In this document: positions 1 to 8,156 of the stretch, one piece after another
Layout: each line of letters opens with the position of its first letter
How positions within the stretch are numbered: position 1 is the first letter of the stretch
Virus record (IMG/VR): IMGVR_UViG_3300045994_000081
Location: 1 to 54,024 of that record
Origin: a virus
DNA length: 54,024 nt
Direction: 5' to 3' (one strand)
Made by a program: the position numbers and the translations under genes
The notes under the pieces: generated by a model
Databases searched by the model: none
What the model was told of the DNA's origin: nothing
What the model saw: the letters and a program-made list of their open reading frames with translations, nothing else

Positions 1-221
1 CACGATAAAGGTAATTCGGTTGGACCTGTAGAATGCGACCGTAAGTCACCAGCAGATGCATTTAATAGTATCGAGCTTGAATACCTTAATCGCTCACACG
101 ATTACAATGTGGAAGTCATTAAGGTTAAAGACCAAAGCAGCATTGAACAGCACGGTCTTCTAGTTGCACCAATCATTAAAATGCACGCCATAACGGAAGC
201 CAAGGTTGCACAGGCAACCGC
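1..221. repeat. Terminal overlap, left copy
   Basis: These 221 bases recur at 53804-54024. The copies differ at one place (T at 94, A at 53897), changing a Ser to a Thr codon in the tail-tip gene. Since the reading frame of that gene runs through the join, this is best read as the overlap of a circular or circularly permuted assembly rather than a functional repeat. Unique genome length is then 53,803 bp. Confidence 0.9.
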
Positions 222-2715
222 TCAACGTGAGCTGCAACGTGCGTTATATATTCGCAACCTTTACACGTTCAAACTTGGTCCTCAATACGGCAAATTGGAA
301 GCGATGGACATCGTTACAATTACGGATTCTGTACTTGGTTTAAACCGTCAACTTGTGCGCATTTTGGACATTACAGACGAGGTTGATTTTTCGCGTATTG
401 TCACCGCTGAGGAAATGCTTGTCGGAACTGCAAGCCCTGCAAAGTTCAGGACAGAAACGCCCGCAGGCTACGTCGTAAACTACAACGAAGCGCCAGGCAA
501 CGCAAACTCACCCGTAATATTTGAACCGCCGTTAGCGCTATCCGGAACTCCTCAAATGTGGTTAGCAACTTCGGGCGGTGCAAGCTGGGGAGGTGCGGAA
601 GTCTGGGTCAGCACAGATAACGCAACATACAAAAAAGTGGGCGTCGTTTGCGAATCAAGACACGGGGTTTCTAGCGCGTCCTTACCGTTCGGAACTGACC
701 CTGACGTGACAAACGCGCTTGCGGTAGATCTTTCGATAAGTAGTGGACAGCTTTCGTCAGGAACACTTGCAGACCGCGATCTTTATAATACGCTCTGCTA
801 TATAGGGGGCGAACTGGTAAGCTACCAGACCGCGACGCTTACGGGCGCCAATACCTACAGCTTAACGAGCTTGCGGCGCGGGGCGTATGGCTCCGCTATA
901 ACGGTTCATTCTAGCGGTAGCGCGTTTGCAAGGTTGGACAATAATGTTCTAAAGTACGCTTACGATCCGCTTATGGTTGGACAGCCGCTTTATGTGAAAT
1001 TGCGCTCGTTCAACAAGTACGGTTCCGCAGCGCAGGATCTGGCAGCGATAACTCCGTTCACTTACGCTATAGCAGGCGCACCCGTAGGAACGATTTCGGG
1101 TCTTGCGCTGGTACAAGCATGGACGGGCACCGCTTGCGCGATTAAGTGGACACCTTATCCGGGCGCGACCAGTTATAAGGTCGAAATCTGGATCGGTGCT
1201 TCTAAAGTAAGAACGACCGCTAACGTTACAACCTCGTCATTCCTTTACAGCTTTGAAGATAACAAAGCAGACGGAGGTCCGCACCGAAACGTAGAATTCC
1301 GCGTGTATGCAGTAAACTCGACCGGACAGTCTTCGTCCCCAGCGGTGCTATCCGTAACGAATTCCCAAATTGCAGCGCCTGCGGGCCTTTCAACAATGGT
1401 TGCAGGTAGCGCGATTGAACTTGCTGCAACAATGCCTACAGCCACCGATTACGCGGGAACTATGGTATTTGTCAGCACGACAAGCGGTGTAGACCCGAGC
1501 ACCCTGACACCCGTTTACGATGGGCCTGCAAACTTCTTCACAATTCCAGACTTAACTTCGGGCGTCACTTATTATTTCCACATGGTTCATTACGACATTT
1601 TCGGAAAGGACGCTTTAAACTACAGCTCAGAAGTATCCGCTGTTGCAAGTGCGTCAGGGGGAATTCCTACGGTAGCCAACGCCTCTACGCTAACCACACT
1701 GGCGAACCCTTCTTATTGGGCAGTGTACGATTTAACAACCAAGAAAATCTGGCGCTGGAATGCAGCTACGAACCTCTACACAAGCGCAGCGGATGGCGCA
1801 GACATTGTGGCCAATACTATCGCAGCGAATGCGCTTGCAGTTAGCGACCTGTCCGCTATTACCGCGAACCTTGGCACAATTACCGCCGGAAATATCACGC
1901 TAGATTACACGGGTTATATTCGCGGGGGAGCTAGTTCTTACGCAAGCGGAAACGGTTTCTGGATGGGGTACAACGGCGCAACCTATAAGTTCTCAATGGG
2001 CAATAGCTCCACGGGCAATATGTTTACATGGGACGGAACAAACTTAAGCATAGGTCTAGGAGGTACAACGCTCGGCATCAGCAGCGCAACCCAGCGTCTA
2101 AGCGTTAATGACGGAACCCGCGACCGTGTGCTTATAGGTAACTTAGGCGGTGGCGCTTACGGAATAAGATGCTACGATACGTCAGGTAATTTATTTCTAG
2201 ATACGGGGGGCGTGACCGGACTAGGCTCGTTTGCGTACCTGAACAGTCTGAGTCCTAGCAACATCGGAACCTATATGTCAAATCTTAGCGTAGACACGTT
2301 ACAGATTGCAAATCAAGCGGTCACGGTTCCGGTTGTAGTAGCAAGAGAAACGTCTATTACTTACAATCTGACGCAGGGTCAGAGCGCGGATATTATTAGC
2401 GCGTCAACGGTTGCAAGCGGTGCGCCAATCAGTATGACATTAAGCATTGCGCCCGGAAGCATACCGTCGTCAGGCGCGTGGTATTTTAAACTGACAAGAA
2501 ACGGGACAATATTAAGAGACCTTATTGCTCGCGTCAGTATTGACGGGTCAGGGTTCGCAACTGCGATACCTGTAATAATATTATTTTCAGATATACCTCC
2601 AGCGGGGACGACGGTATATAAATTGACTTTGTATAACTGGACAAACGCGCCTGGAGATTACACGAATTACACAGTTGCGCATTCTTACGCAATGTTCTTG
2701 GAGACTAAAAAATGA
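1..2715 (+). CDS. Tail-tip / host-recognition protein (gpJ/GTA type), 3' part
   Basis: This is the continuation of the gene that starts at 52958. Position 1 is in frame with that start across the circular join, giving a full protein of about 1,186 residues. The first in-window Met (109) is internal and not a real start. The protein would form the distal tail tip that touches the receptor. The central part holds fibronectin/Ig-like beta-sandwich stretches with repeated TSGVTYYF-like strands, and the C-terminal third is glycine- and serine-rich fibre-like sequence, likely the variable receptor-binding region. It ends with an ATGA overlap onto the next gene, so translation is probably coupled. 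The family is inferred from tail-tip synteny (DUF2460, DUF2163, NlpC/P60, then this gene) and the N-terminal part; the exact receptor is not deducible. Confidence 0.85.
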   Translation, partial: HDKGNSVGPVECDRKSPADAFNSIELEYLNRSHDYNVEVIKVKDQSSIEQHGLLVAPIIKMHAITEAKVAQATAQRELQRALYIRNLYTFKLGPQYGKLEAMDIVTITDSVLGLNRQLVRILDITDEVDFSRIVTAEEMLVGTASPAKFRTETPAGYVVNYNEAPGNANSPVIFEPPLALSGTPQMWLATSGGASWGGAEVWVSTDNATYKKVGVVCESRHGVSSASLPFGTDPDVTNALAVDLSISSGQLSSGTLADRDLYNTLCYIGGELVSYQTATLTGANTYSLTSLRRGAYGSAITVHSSGSAFARLDNNVLKYAYDPLMVGQPLYVKLRSFNKYGSAAQDLAAITPFTYAIAGAPVGTISGLALVQAWTGTACAIKWTPYPGATSYKVEIWIGASKVRTTANVTTSSFLYSFEDNKADGGPHRNVEFRVYAVNSTGQSSSPAVLSVTNSQIAAPAGLSTMVAGSAIELAATMPTATDYAGTMVFVSTTSGVDPSTLTPVYDGPANFFTIPDLTSGVTYYFHMVHYDIFGKDALNYSSEVSAVASASGGIPTVANASTLTTLANPSYWAVYDLTTKKIWRWNAATNLYTSAADGADIVANTIAANALAVSDLSAITANLGTITAGNITLDYTGYIRGGASSYASGNGFWMGYNGATYKFSMGNSSTGNMFTWDGTNLSIGLGGTTLGISSATQRLSVNDGTRDRVLIGNLGGGAYGIRCYDTSGNLFLDTGGVTGLGSFAYLNSLSPSNIGTYMSNLSVDTLQIANQAVTVPVVVARETSITYNLTQGQSADIISASTVASGAPISMTLSIAPGSIPSSGAWYFKLTRNGTILRDLIARVSIDGSGFATAIPVIILFSDIPPAGTTVYKLTLYNWTNAPGDYTNYTVAHSYAMFLETKK

Positions 2716-3125
2716 GTGTTTCAAACTTCGTAGTATGGAAGGATCTTCCGCTTCCTCAGGAAATTTTAAGATTCGGCACATGCCCTGAAAACATGGTTAA
2801 CATACAAGCGCAGGAAGGCGAAAAGGTAGCGAATTTTTCGGGATCCGACGGATATCATTATATTGACGTTGACGAAACGGGTGCGCCTTACTGCGCAGAA
2901 AGACAAGCTATGCAAGCGACAATAGACAAGACAGAAGGCACGGTTGCGGATACGTTCAAAATCAGCAATCTGCCAACAGGTGCAAGCGTGCATTTAGAAG
3001 GAACGATTTACCCTGTAAGCGGTAACACAGCCTCGTTGTCCTTCAACACGTCTGGCAGTTATAATGCAACCTGCGAAGCGTTTCCCTTCAAACCTATGTC
3101 CTTTCAAATCAAGGTAACTTTGTGA
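2712..3125 (+). CDS. Small protein downstream of tail tip, possible tail accessory
   Basis: A 137-residue protein whose ATG overlaps the tail-tip stop (ATGA), so it is co-translated with it. The C-terminal half is beta-rich (motifs such as ISNLPTGASVHLEG) and resembles an Ig-like or fibre-tip module; I see no signal peptide or membrane segment. Its place after the receptor-binding protein suggests a tail-fibre accessory or assembly factor, but no family is recognised. Confidence 0.6.
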   Translation: MSVSNFVVWKDLPLPQEILRFGTCPENMVNIQAQEGEKVANFSGSDGYHYIDVDETGAPYCAERQAMQATIDKTEGTVADTFKISNLPTGASVHLEGTIYPVSGNTASLSFNTSGSYNATCEAFPFKPMSFQIKVTL

Positions 3126-3313
3126 CAATTATTAAACATCACAAAACGCACCAAGAACAGCGCAGAGCAGCAATGCCCAGCATTGAGGATCAGCTTTCCG
3201 CAATTTGGGCAGGCGGGGCTAAGATGGAAGAAATGCGGAAGCGTATAACCGCCATTCAAGGCACCTACCCCGAACCTAAAGAAAGCGACCCGAACCATGA
3301 GCGGAGACGATAG
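3122..3313 (+). CDS. Small tail-associated protein (XkdW-like pattern)
   Basis: A 63-residue protein with a GTG start overlapping the previous stop (GTGA). The core reads IEDQLSAIWAGG...MRKRITAIQGTYP, a pattern common in short proteins after tail-fibre genes that pair a D-x-L-x-x-IW helix with a second helix and a YP end. Function unknown. The tight coupling on both sides supports it as a real gene despite its size. Confidence 0.55.
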   Translation: MTIIKHHKTHQEQRRAAMPSIEDQLSAIWAGGAKMEEMRKRITAIQGTYPEPKESDPNHERRR

Positions 3314-3314
3314 C

Positions 3315-3746
3315 ATGGCAGTAGAATTCGCCCAAATGCAAGCGCAGTTACAAGCAATCGGAGACAGTGTAGAAGAGATTAAAAGCACCGTTGCCAAGAT
3401 TGTTGTACTCGACCGAAGCATGGCAGAAATCCTTATTAAGAACGGACATACCGAAAAGGATGTAGAAGCTCTTAAAACGTGGAAAGAGCGATCTTCAACG
3501 GAAAATATGACAGCGATGCAGGGTCATTTGGAACAGATTAATAAGGTAAACGGTAAGATTGAAGAAGTCCGCACACAGGGAAGAACAACAATCTTTATAG
3601 GCGGACTTGTGTTCATAATTGTGCAAGCGTGCGTGACAGCGGCGGTCAGCTGGACATTCGGTCACGTATCCAGCGCAGACACCACAATCAAGGTTCAGCA
3701 GTACAGAATCGAGCAGCTTGAAACTAAAGTGAAGGACGGTAAATGA
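3315..3746 (+). CDS. Coiled-coil protein with one membrane segment, lysis-cassette start
   Basis: A 143-residue protein. I chose ATG 3315 over the in-frame ATG 3297 because GGAG lies eight bases upstream of 3315 and it begins two bases after the previous stop. A long N-terminal coiled coil (about residues 1-85) is followed by a single hydrophobic segment (TTIFIGGLVFIIVQACVTAA) and a short charged tail. The architecture is like haemolysin XhlA-type phage proteins that sit beside holins. It overlaps the next gene by four bases (ATGA). A role as holin partner or membrane anchor for lysis is inferred from context only. Confidence 0.6.
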   Translation: MAVEFAQMQAQLQAIGDSVEEIKSTVAKIVVLDRSMAEILIKNGHTEKDVEALKTWKERSSTENMTAMQGHLEQINKVNGKIEEVRTQGRTTIFIGGLVFIIVQACVTAAVSWTFGHVSSADTTIKVQQYRIEQLETKVKDGK

Positions 3747-4234
3747 AGGTAACGATTACACGCTTGCACACAACCCCGACCGGAACGCCTGGCGGGCTAA
3801 TTAGCGAAAAGGGTTTCCGTTGTGATACACTGGAACTCCCTTGGCAGCATAACCGCTCAGGGGTGTCTTGTATTAACGCGGACACCTATAAGGGACGAAT
3901 CTGGTTCTCACCGCACCTGAACCGTAATGTGGTCAGGCTGGAAGATAAGCACGGTCGCAAGGACTGCCTTATTCATAACGGTAACTTTGCAGGCGACGTG
4001 ACGCAGGGTTACGAAACTCAGGTTCACGGTTGCACAGAAGTCGGTCACGGTTATGCAGAAATAGCAAGACCTGACGGAAAGTTGCAACACGGGATTTCAA
4101 ACAGCGTATCCGCGCTTGCAACGCTTATCGATCGTCTAGGCGCAGGGGAACATGAGTTTGTTTACGTTTGGGCAGACGGGTGCGCACCTTTAGACCTTGC
4201 TGACCACAATGGAGCAGAACGTGAGTCTGCGTGA
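3743..4234 (+). CDS. DUF5675-like protein in lysis cassette
   Basis: A 163-residue soluble protein. The pattern of an LELPW strand near residue 31, a SCI-NADTYKGRI segment, DCLIHNGN, and an HGCTEVGHGY motif near residue 92 matches my memory of the DUF5675 family, small phage proteins with a conserved His and a conserved Cys in a GC-[IT] context that recall YkuD-type L,D-transpeptidase active sites. It lies between a membrane protein and the holin-like gene, so a part in peptidoglycan attack is plausible but unproven. It has no signal peptide. The start overlaps the previous stop. Confidence 0.6.
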   Translation: MKVTITRLHTTPTGTPGGLISEKGFRCDTLELPWQHNRSGVSCINADTYKGRIWFSPHLNRNVVRLEDKHGRKDCLIHNGNFAGDVTQGYETQVHGCTEVGHGYAEIARPDGKLQHGISNSVSALATLIDRLGAGEHEFVYVWADGCAPLDLADHNGAERESA

Positions 4235-4466
4235 TGTGGTGCGCCAGTGCTTTACGGAGAGCGACAATATCACGCACGATTTGTATCGGTATCTGGCACT
4301 CTTCTCAATTATTAGCGGTATCGGTCTCCAAGTGTTTGCAGTCGGTTGGCACGGTCAGACCTTTGACATGCAACAATTCGGCATTGGAACAGGCGCGCTC
4401 TTCGCAGGGGTTGGAGTGGCGCTGGGACTTAAAAAGGACACAACTACAAAGGAGCAAGAAGCATGA
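4209..4466 (+). CDS. Putative holin, two membrane segments
   Basis: An 85-residue protein starting at ATG 4209 (a TTG twelve bases upstream in frame is less likely). Two hydrophobic helices, about residues 27-46 (YLALFSIISGIGLQVFAVGW) and 56-74, flank a short loop, and the C-terminus is charged (KKDTTTKEQEA). This is the topology of class II-type holins. It overlaps the end of the DUF5675-like gene by 26 bases and the start of the i-spanin by four, the usual place for a holin. Confidence 0.6.
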   Translation: MEQNVSLRDVVRQCFTESDNITHDLYRYLALFSIISGIGLQVFAVGWHGQTFDMQQFGIGTGALFAGVGVALGLKKDTTTKEQEA

Positions 4467-4972
4467 ACCCTTATGCAATAATAGGAACGCTGGGACTGAT
4501 GCTCGCACTATGTGCAGTCAGCTTCGAAGGTGGACATCGCACGGGCGTGAACGCTCAGAAGGTAGCGGATCAGCAGGAGTTCGACCACATTAACGCAGAC
4601 ATTGCAAAACAGAAGTCTGACGCGAATACCTTGTACCGTGCAGCACAGGACAAGAATGTTGTACTTGCTGTTGAACGCGACGCTTTTAAAACAAAATTGG
4701 AGAAACAATATGTACTCGACAAGAAAAACATTGATGATCTTCGCGCTCGCTATGCTGGTGAGCGCCTGTTGTACGAACCCTCCCAAAGTGCAGGACGTGG
4801 GAACGGTGGTACTGGTACAACCTCCGGAGCGGGTAGCTCCAGTCCTGCCGGAAGCACCTTCTTACAGATTCCAGACGCGATTACAGCAGATCTTCGCTCC
4901 CTTACCTACGACGCAGACGAACTCGCTGCAAACTATAAAAAGTGCAGAGAGTACGCAATTGACGGGAAATAA
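4463..4972 (+). CDS. Inner-membrane spanin subunit (Rz-like)
   Basis: A 169-residue protein with an N-terminal signal-anchor (residues about 3-22, IIGTLGLMLALCAVSFEGGH) and a long charged coiled coil, then a glycine/serine-rich linker and a C-terminal helix. This is the i-spanin layout: the protein stays in the inner membrane and bridges the periplasm to its lipoprotein partner to fuse the two membranes during lysis. The partner is encoded inside this gene in another frame (4710-4976), which strongly supports the call. Confidence 0.8.
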   Translation: MNPYAIIGTLGLMLALCAVSFEGGHRTGVNAQKVADQQEFDHINADIAKQKSDANTLYRAAQDKNVVLAVERDAFKTKLEKQYVLDKKNIDDLRARYAGERLLYEPSQSAGRGNGGTGTTSGAGSSSPAGSTFLQIPDAITADLRSLTYDADELAANYKKCREYAIDGK

Positions 4973-4976
4973 TTAG
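4710..4976 (+). CDS. Outer-membrane spanin lipoprotein (Rz1-like), embedded
   Basis: An 88-residue lipoprotein in the +1 frame within the Rz-like gene, ending four bases beyond it. ATG 4710 has TTGGAG upstream, preferable to longer in-frame extensions. It shows a signal peptide (TRKTLMIFALAMLVSAC) with a lipobox LVSAC, Cys at about residue 19, followed by a proline-rich mature part (NPPKVQDVG, PPERVAPVLPEAP), the hallmark of o-spanins. It would be lipid-anchored in the outer membrane, which shows that the host is Gram-negative. Confidence 0.85.
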   Translation: MYSTRKTLMIFALAMLVSACCTNPPKVQDVGTVVLVQPPERVAPVLPEAPSYRFQTRLQQIFAPLPTTQTNSLQTIKSAESTQLTGNN

Positions 4977-5125
4977 CGGAACAGCTTGTCCAAAGCTTTC
5001 AAGGTAGAACGGGTCGTTGCTTTACGGACGACCCTTTTCATGACTGCCTTCGGTCCGCGTCTTATTGCGTTAATATCACCCAGTAAAGACGCAAGCTTGT
5101 AGAGCAGACTTCGAAGCGCGTTCAT
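4973..5125 (-). CDS. Small basic protein, last gene of the leftward block
   Basis: A 50-residue ORF starting at ATG 5125, which overlaps the stop of the upstream gene (ATGA), and ending TAA at 4975-4973. It begins MNALRSLLYKLASLLGDINA and is very basic in the second half (RRGPKAVMKRVVRKATTRS), ending DKLFR. The pattern is typical of short proteins seen in many phages and mobile elements, but no function is known to me. Its stop codon overlaps the stop of the convergent Rz1-like gene, and the late-operon terminator lies inside it. Confidence 0.6.
   Translation of the reverse strand: MNALRSLLYKLASLLGDINAIRRGPKAVMKRVVRKATTRSTLKALDKLFR
5011..5038 (+). terminator. Rho-independent terminator for the rightward late operon
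   Basis: Seven-base-pair stem GGGTCGT (5011-5017) with ACGACCC (5028-5034), a ten-base loop, then TTTT. It lies about 35 bases after the spanin stops on the plus strand, inside the coding sequence of the convergent leftward gene. It should end rightward late transcripts. Confidence 0.6.
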
Positions 5126-5391
5126 CCAGGCCACACCGTTTGCATGTGGTCATTCACGTAAGCGCCTATACACACGTTCAAGATTCTTCCGCTTCCTACA
5201 ACAGACACCGCGTGAACAAGCGGATAATGACCGCAATGCACATTTTTCACATCCCTTGCGACAATTGCAGGGGACTGACGTTTGCCTTCGCTGTACTTAA
5301 CGTGAGTTGAGAGTGGTCTGGAATATCCTTCGCGTTTCCAGGCTAGAGATTGTTTGAAAAGCGACAAAGGGAAGATATAAGTTTTAGGCAT
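5122..5391 (-). CDS. Hypothetical protein
   Basis: An 89-residue protein. Its ATG is preceded by AAAAGGAGT nine bases upstream, a strong ribosome site. The sequence has no membrane segment; it holds scattered Cys and His (VKNVHCGHYPLVHAVSV) but no clear metal motif. It is translationally coupled (ATGA) to the small basic gene downstream. No family recognised. Confidence 0.6.
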   Translation of the reverse strand: MPKTYIFPLSLFKQSLAWKREGYSRPLSTHVKYSEGKRQSPAIVARDVKNVHCGHYPLVHAVSVVGSGRILNVCIGAYVNDHMQTVWPG

Positions 5392-5493
5392 GTGAAACTC
5401 CTTTTAAAATGTAAAATTCCGCACTGGGAACTGTGCTTGCACGCATTGGACAGCGGGTGGCATACGTTTACCGCACCGCACACCCGCAACGCC

Positions 5494-5784
5494 TTACAGC
5501 GGCTTTACAAGGATCACCCATTCCCAGCATTCAGGTTCACTGCCTGCGCGAAACTTACCAGTGCAGAAGGTGATCGCTTCGCAGTTAAAGTCCGAAGGGG
5601 TGACTGAGCGGTTGCGGTGATCGGTTGCACGGGTAGCAACTTGAACAGAAGTGTCATCCCGACGCGCTGGCATTTTAACTTCGGGAACCTTATCTCCAAA
5701 CGACCCGTAGTGCTGCACGTTAATATGACCGAGACACGCGCCTTCGCGTTTACCTGTAGAGGGGTTGAATTTGAATACTTGCAT
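5494..5784 (-). CDS. Hypothetical small phage protein
   Basis: A 96-residue protein. The start at 5784 is chosen because AGGAGAATAAA precedes it; the open frame extends upstream without a ribosome site. It opens MQVFKFNPSTGKREG and later reads FNCEAITFCTGKF...WEWVILVKPL, a compact beta-rich pattern I associate with short conserved phage proteins of unknown function. It follows the upstream gene by one base. The 102 bases between this gene and 5391 hold no convincing ORF. Confidence 0.6.
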   Translation of the reverse strand: MQVFKFNPSTGKREGACLGHINVQHYGSFGDKVPEVKMPARRDDTSVQVATRATDHRNRSVTPSDFNCEAITFCTGKFRAGSEPECWEWVILVKPL

Positions 5785-5785
5785 T

Positions 5786-6028
5786 TTATTCTCCTTCGAA
5801 AAATTTATCAGCTTCTTTTTCCAAAGCCAACATCGCGGGAACATCTGCAACGGTTATGCTAGAAAGAGAAAAACAAGCGTTTACAACTCCCTGCATCTGA
5901 CGCATCAGGATAATACGTCTTGCACACTCCGACCCAGTCCGTTTATAACCGAAACGATTTATCTGATTATGGGTGGCAGCATGTTCGTTGAATCCTTCTA
6001 CAAATTTGGTTAATTGACTAGCATTCAT
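5786..6028 (-). CDS. Hypothetical helical protein
   Basis: An 80-residue, mostly helical protein. ATG 6028 has AGGAGAACAAA upstream, the same leader as several leftward genes; the longer frame (to 6043) begins at a weaker site within that leader. It is the first gene after the promoter at 6066-6094. Function unknown. Confidence 0.6.
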   Translation of the reverse strand: MNASQLTKFVEGFNEHAATHNQINRFGYKRTGSECARRIILMRQMQGVVNACFSLSSITVADVPAMLALEKEADKFFEGE

Positions 6029-6065
6029 TTTGTTCTCCTTCACGTTTGTTTAACTACATGACTGC

Positions 6066-6094
6066 ATTGTAAGGAGTTAGATTGAACAGTGCAA
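6066..6094 (-). promoter_or_regulatory. Sigma70-like promoter with extended -35 (CGCTTGCAC)
   Basis: On the minus strand, TTGCAC (6094-6089) is followed after 17 bases by TACAAT (6071-6066). The -35 sits in CGCTTGCAC, shared with the promoters at 14459-14487 and 15990-16018. It lies in the gap after the polymerase gene and would drive the four small genes at 6028-4973. Confidence 0.65.
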
Positions 6095-6098
6095 GCGG

Positions 6099-8156
6099 TT
6101 AATCAAAATATTTTAATTCTTTTTCCAAAATCTTATGGGACTCCGCAATATAAACGTCATAGTTGATATTAGATGGTATTTCCTTAGGAAGCGTCATGAG
6201 AGGTACTGCACCGTCAGACTTCGGAACCTTCTTACCGCTGCTTGCGTAGATAATTACGTCCTCGTCCCCTTGCCCGTAATACCAGCGGATAGTCTTTCCA
6301 AGGAACTCCCCGTTCTTAACGCCTCCACCTTTCACTGTACGCACGTGAACGAAACGCTTTATATCCTTGCACGCCATAATCGTTGTTTCTATAGGTGTAC
6401 CCGCACGCAGAAACTCGACAACCGCGTCAGAGCATATAAGTCCCGCTGGATTTTTAGACAACCTGCTATTCCCGTTCGAGCCCTTCTCGCTATAAGCACC
6501 CTTCACCTTAAATGTACCGTCGGGCTTCAGCGCAATGTAGTTATTCACGTCCCTGCTGAAAAGACCCGTATATTTAGTCTCTTCCGTCACAAAGTCCGTA
6601 TCCTTCTCCCACTGTCTGACTATTGCGTCAACTTCGTGCTCGCGGTCTGCGTGTACCTTTACAACAATTCCGTCGGTGTTTGCGCTGACCACATTAAGTC
6701 CGCACAGTTCGAGACGTTCGATAAGCATCAACAGCGCAAGCTGACCGGTCACAGTTACCTGAATCAACAGGTCTGGGCTATATAGTACGCTGTACGGGGA
6801 ACCCAGCTTTCCGAACGACCCGTTAATGGTAATCTTTAGCGAATCCGCAATTACCTTCCAGAACTTTTCGCCCGCTTTGTCCCCTCGTTGCTTGCACGCT
6901 TTCGCTTCGTGTTTTGCGTGCAACCGCTTCGACACAATCTCGGCGTAAGCTTTCAGGAAGTTATACCCAAGGTGAACAGGGAATAAGTTTTGGTTCAGTA
7001 TTATTTTAGGATAGTAGGACTCAACGTCGATATCCTTTAAAACGTATCCGCCCGTCGCTCTGTGCTTGGCACTCTTCTCAGAGCTATGCAACCCGCCAAT
7101 TCCCATCACATAAGTAGACCCCGCGATCGGAACCTTCAACCCGCTTAACTCAGGGGGCATACCGACCGCACCGTCGTCGCTTACAACAAAGTCCGCATGT
7201 CTTACCACGTCAAGAACCCAGTTCATCAGTTCTGTGTTGTATTTCAAGAAGTGGGGGATTTTGTATTTGTAGCGCGTGCCTATGTCAATTTGCGGACGCT
7301 GGGGTCGCAACCCGTTCAGCTTACCTACAGCTTCGGACAGTACCGCTTCCGCAATCTGCGCATCTGACTTAGAACGCAGGTCAACCCCGTATTCCTTACT
7401 CATCTCTTCGCGAAGCGTAATCTGTTCCTTTAACTCCTCGCGAAGTGCTTCCGTGTTGTCTAAGTCGTTCAAGCAGTACCAGCGCACAATCGCAATCTGT
7501 TCAGGGCTCAACCATGTGCCAGGTGGAAAAGGCAGGTCTTGCATTCTTTTACAGTGCATCCGACCGCTGTATAGCTTTAGGCTCGCACTAAGGGGTGGCA
7601 CCTCGATCAGATCAATGTGATCAATGCCTTTTAGTGCTTTAACCTTGCGTCGCTTTAAAACGTCTGTCCCTCGCAATTGCTCAACAATTATTTCGTTCGT
7701 TGCTTGCACAAGATCCAGATTCGTTTTACCAGCAAGCGCCAGCGCGGTTATAGGCATATCGAAGATGATACCGTTAAAAGACACGATACAAAAGTTTCGG
7801 ATAATCCATTCCATCTTGGCGGTGTTTATGAATACGTCGGTTTCCTCGTGTCTCTCAAAGTAAACAATCTTTCCGGTCGTCTTACACTTAAACGCAGCAA
7901 GGAAGTAATTAGGATAGACTTCCGTATCGTAAATCATTTCAGAACGCTTATCGTTTGCAAGGCTAGAGCGCCATACGTCTGCAAGTTCCAAGTCCGTCAT
8001 CCGGGGGACGTCGAACGCTAACGCTTCTTCCAGTCCTGGCAGGTAATCAGGTGAAAGCCAGGTCGGTTCAGGTGGCGTGCATTTAGGCTTTTCAGCTTTC
8101 GCAGCTTTCACAACGGGCTGATCCCGCCAAAATATTCCAAGTGCGTCGGATCTCAC
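6099..8156 (-). CDS. Family B-type DNA polymerase with 3'-5' exonuclease
   Basis: A 685-residue replicative polymerase. The N-terminal proofreading domain has Exo I as D77-x-E79 (YDTEVYP), Exo II as N128-x3-D133 (FNGIIFD) and Exo III as Y-x3-D (YCLND). The polymerase domain has motif A as DVESYYP, motif B as K-x3-N-x-x-FG (KITINGSFG) and motif C as ANTDG, in which the usual YxDTD is altered to xNTDG; the invariant catalytic Asp remains. It is shorter than cellular family B enzymes. A GTG start at 8156 overlaps the clamp gene stop (GTGA), so polymerase and clamp are coupled. It should replicate the phage genome with the clamp encoded just upstream. Confidence 0.85.
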   Translation of the reverse strand: MRSDALGIFWRDQPVVKAAKAEKPKCTPPEPTWLSPDYLPGLEEALAFDVPRMTDLELADVWRSSLANDKRSEMIYDTEVYPNYFLAAFKCKTTGKIVYFERHEETDVFINTAKMEWIIRNFCIVSFNGIIFDMPITALALAGKTNLDLVQATNEIIVEQLRGTDVLKRRKVKALKGIDHIDLIEVPPLSASLKLYSGRMHCKRMQDLPFPPGTWLSPEQIAIVRWYCLNDLDNTEALREELKEQITLREEMSKEYGVDLRSKSDAQIAEAVLSEAVGKLNGLRPQRPQIDIGTRYKYKIPHFLKYNTELMNWVLDVVRHADFVVSDDGAVGMPPELSGLKVPIAGSTYVMGIGGLHSSEKSAKHRATGGYVLKDIDVESYYPKIILNQNLFPVHLGYNFLKAYAEIVSKRLHAKHEAKACKQRGDKAGEKFWKVIADSLKITINGSFGKLGSPYSVLYSPDLLIQVTVTGQLALLMLIERLELCGLNVVSANTDGIVVKVHADREHEVDAIVRQWEKDTDFVTEETKYTGLFSRDVNNYIALKPDGTFKVKGAYSEKGSNGNSRLSKNPAGLICSDAVVEFLRAGTPIETTIMACKDIKRFVHVRTVKGGGVKNGEFLGKTIRWYYGQGDEDVIIYASSGKKVPKSDGAVPLMTLPKEIPSNINYDVYIAESHKILEKELKYFD

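Noticed and set aside
5350-5607. 85-residue plus-strand ORF
   Set aside because: It opposes two leftward genes with good ribosome sites, has no site of its own and lies within the leftward transcription block.
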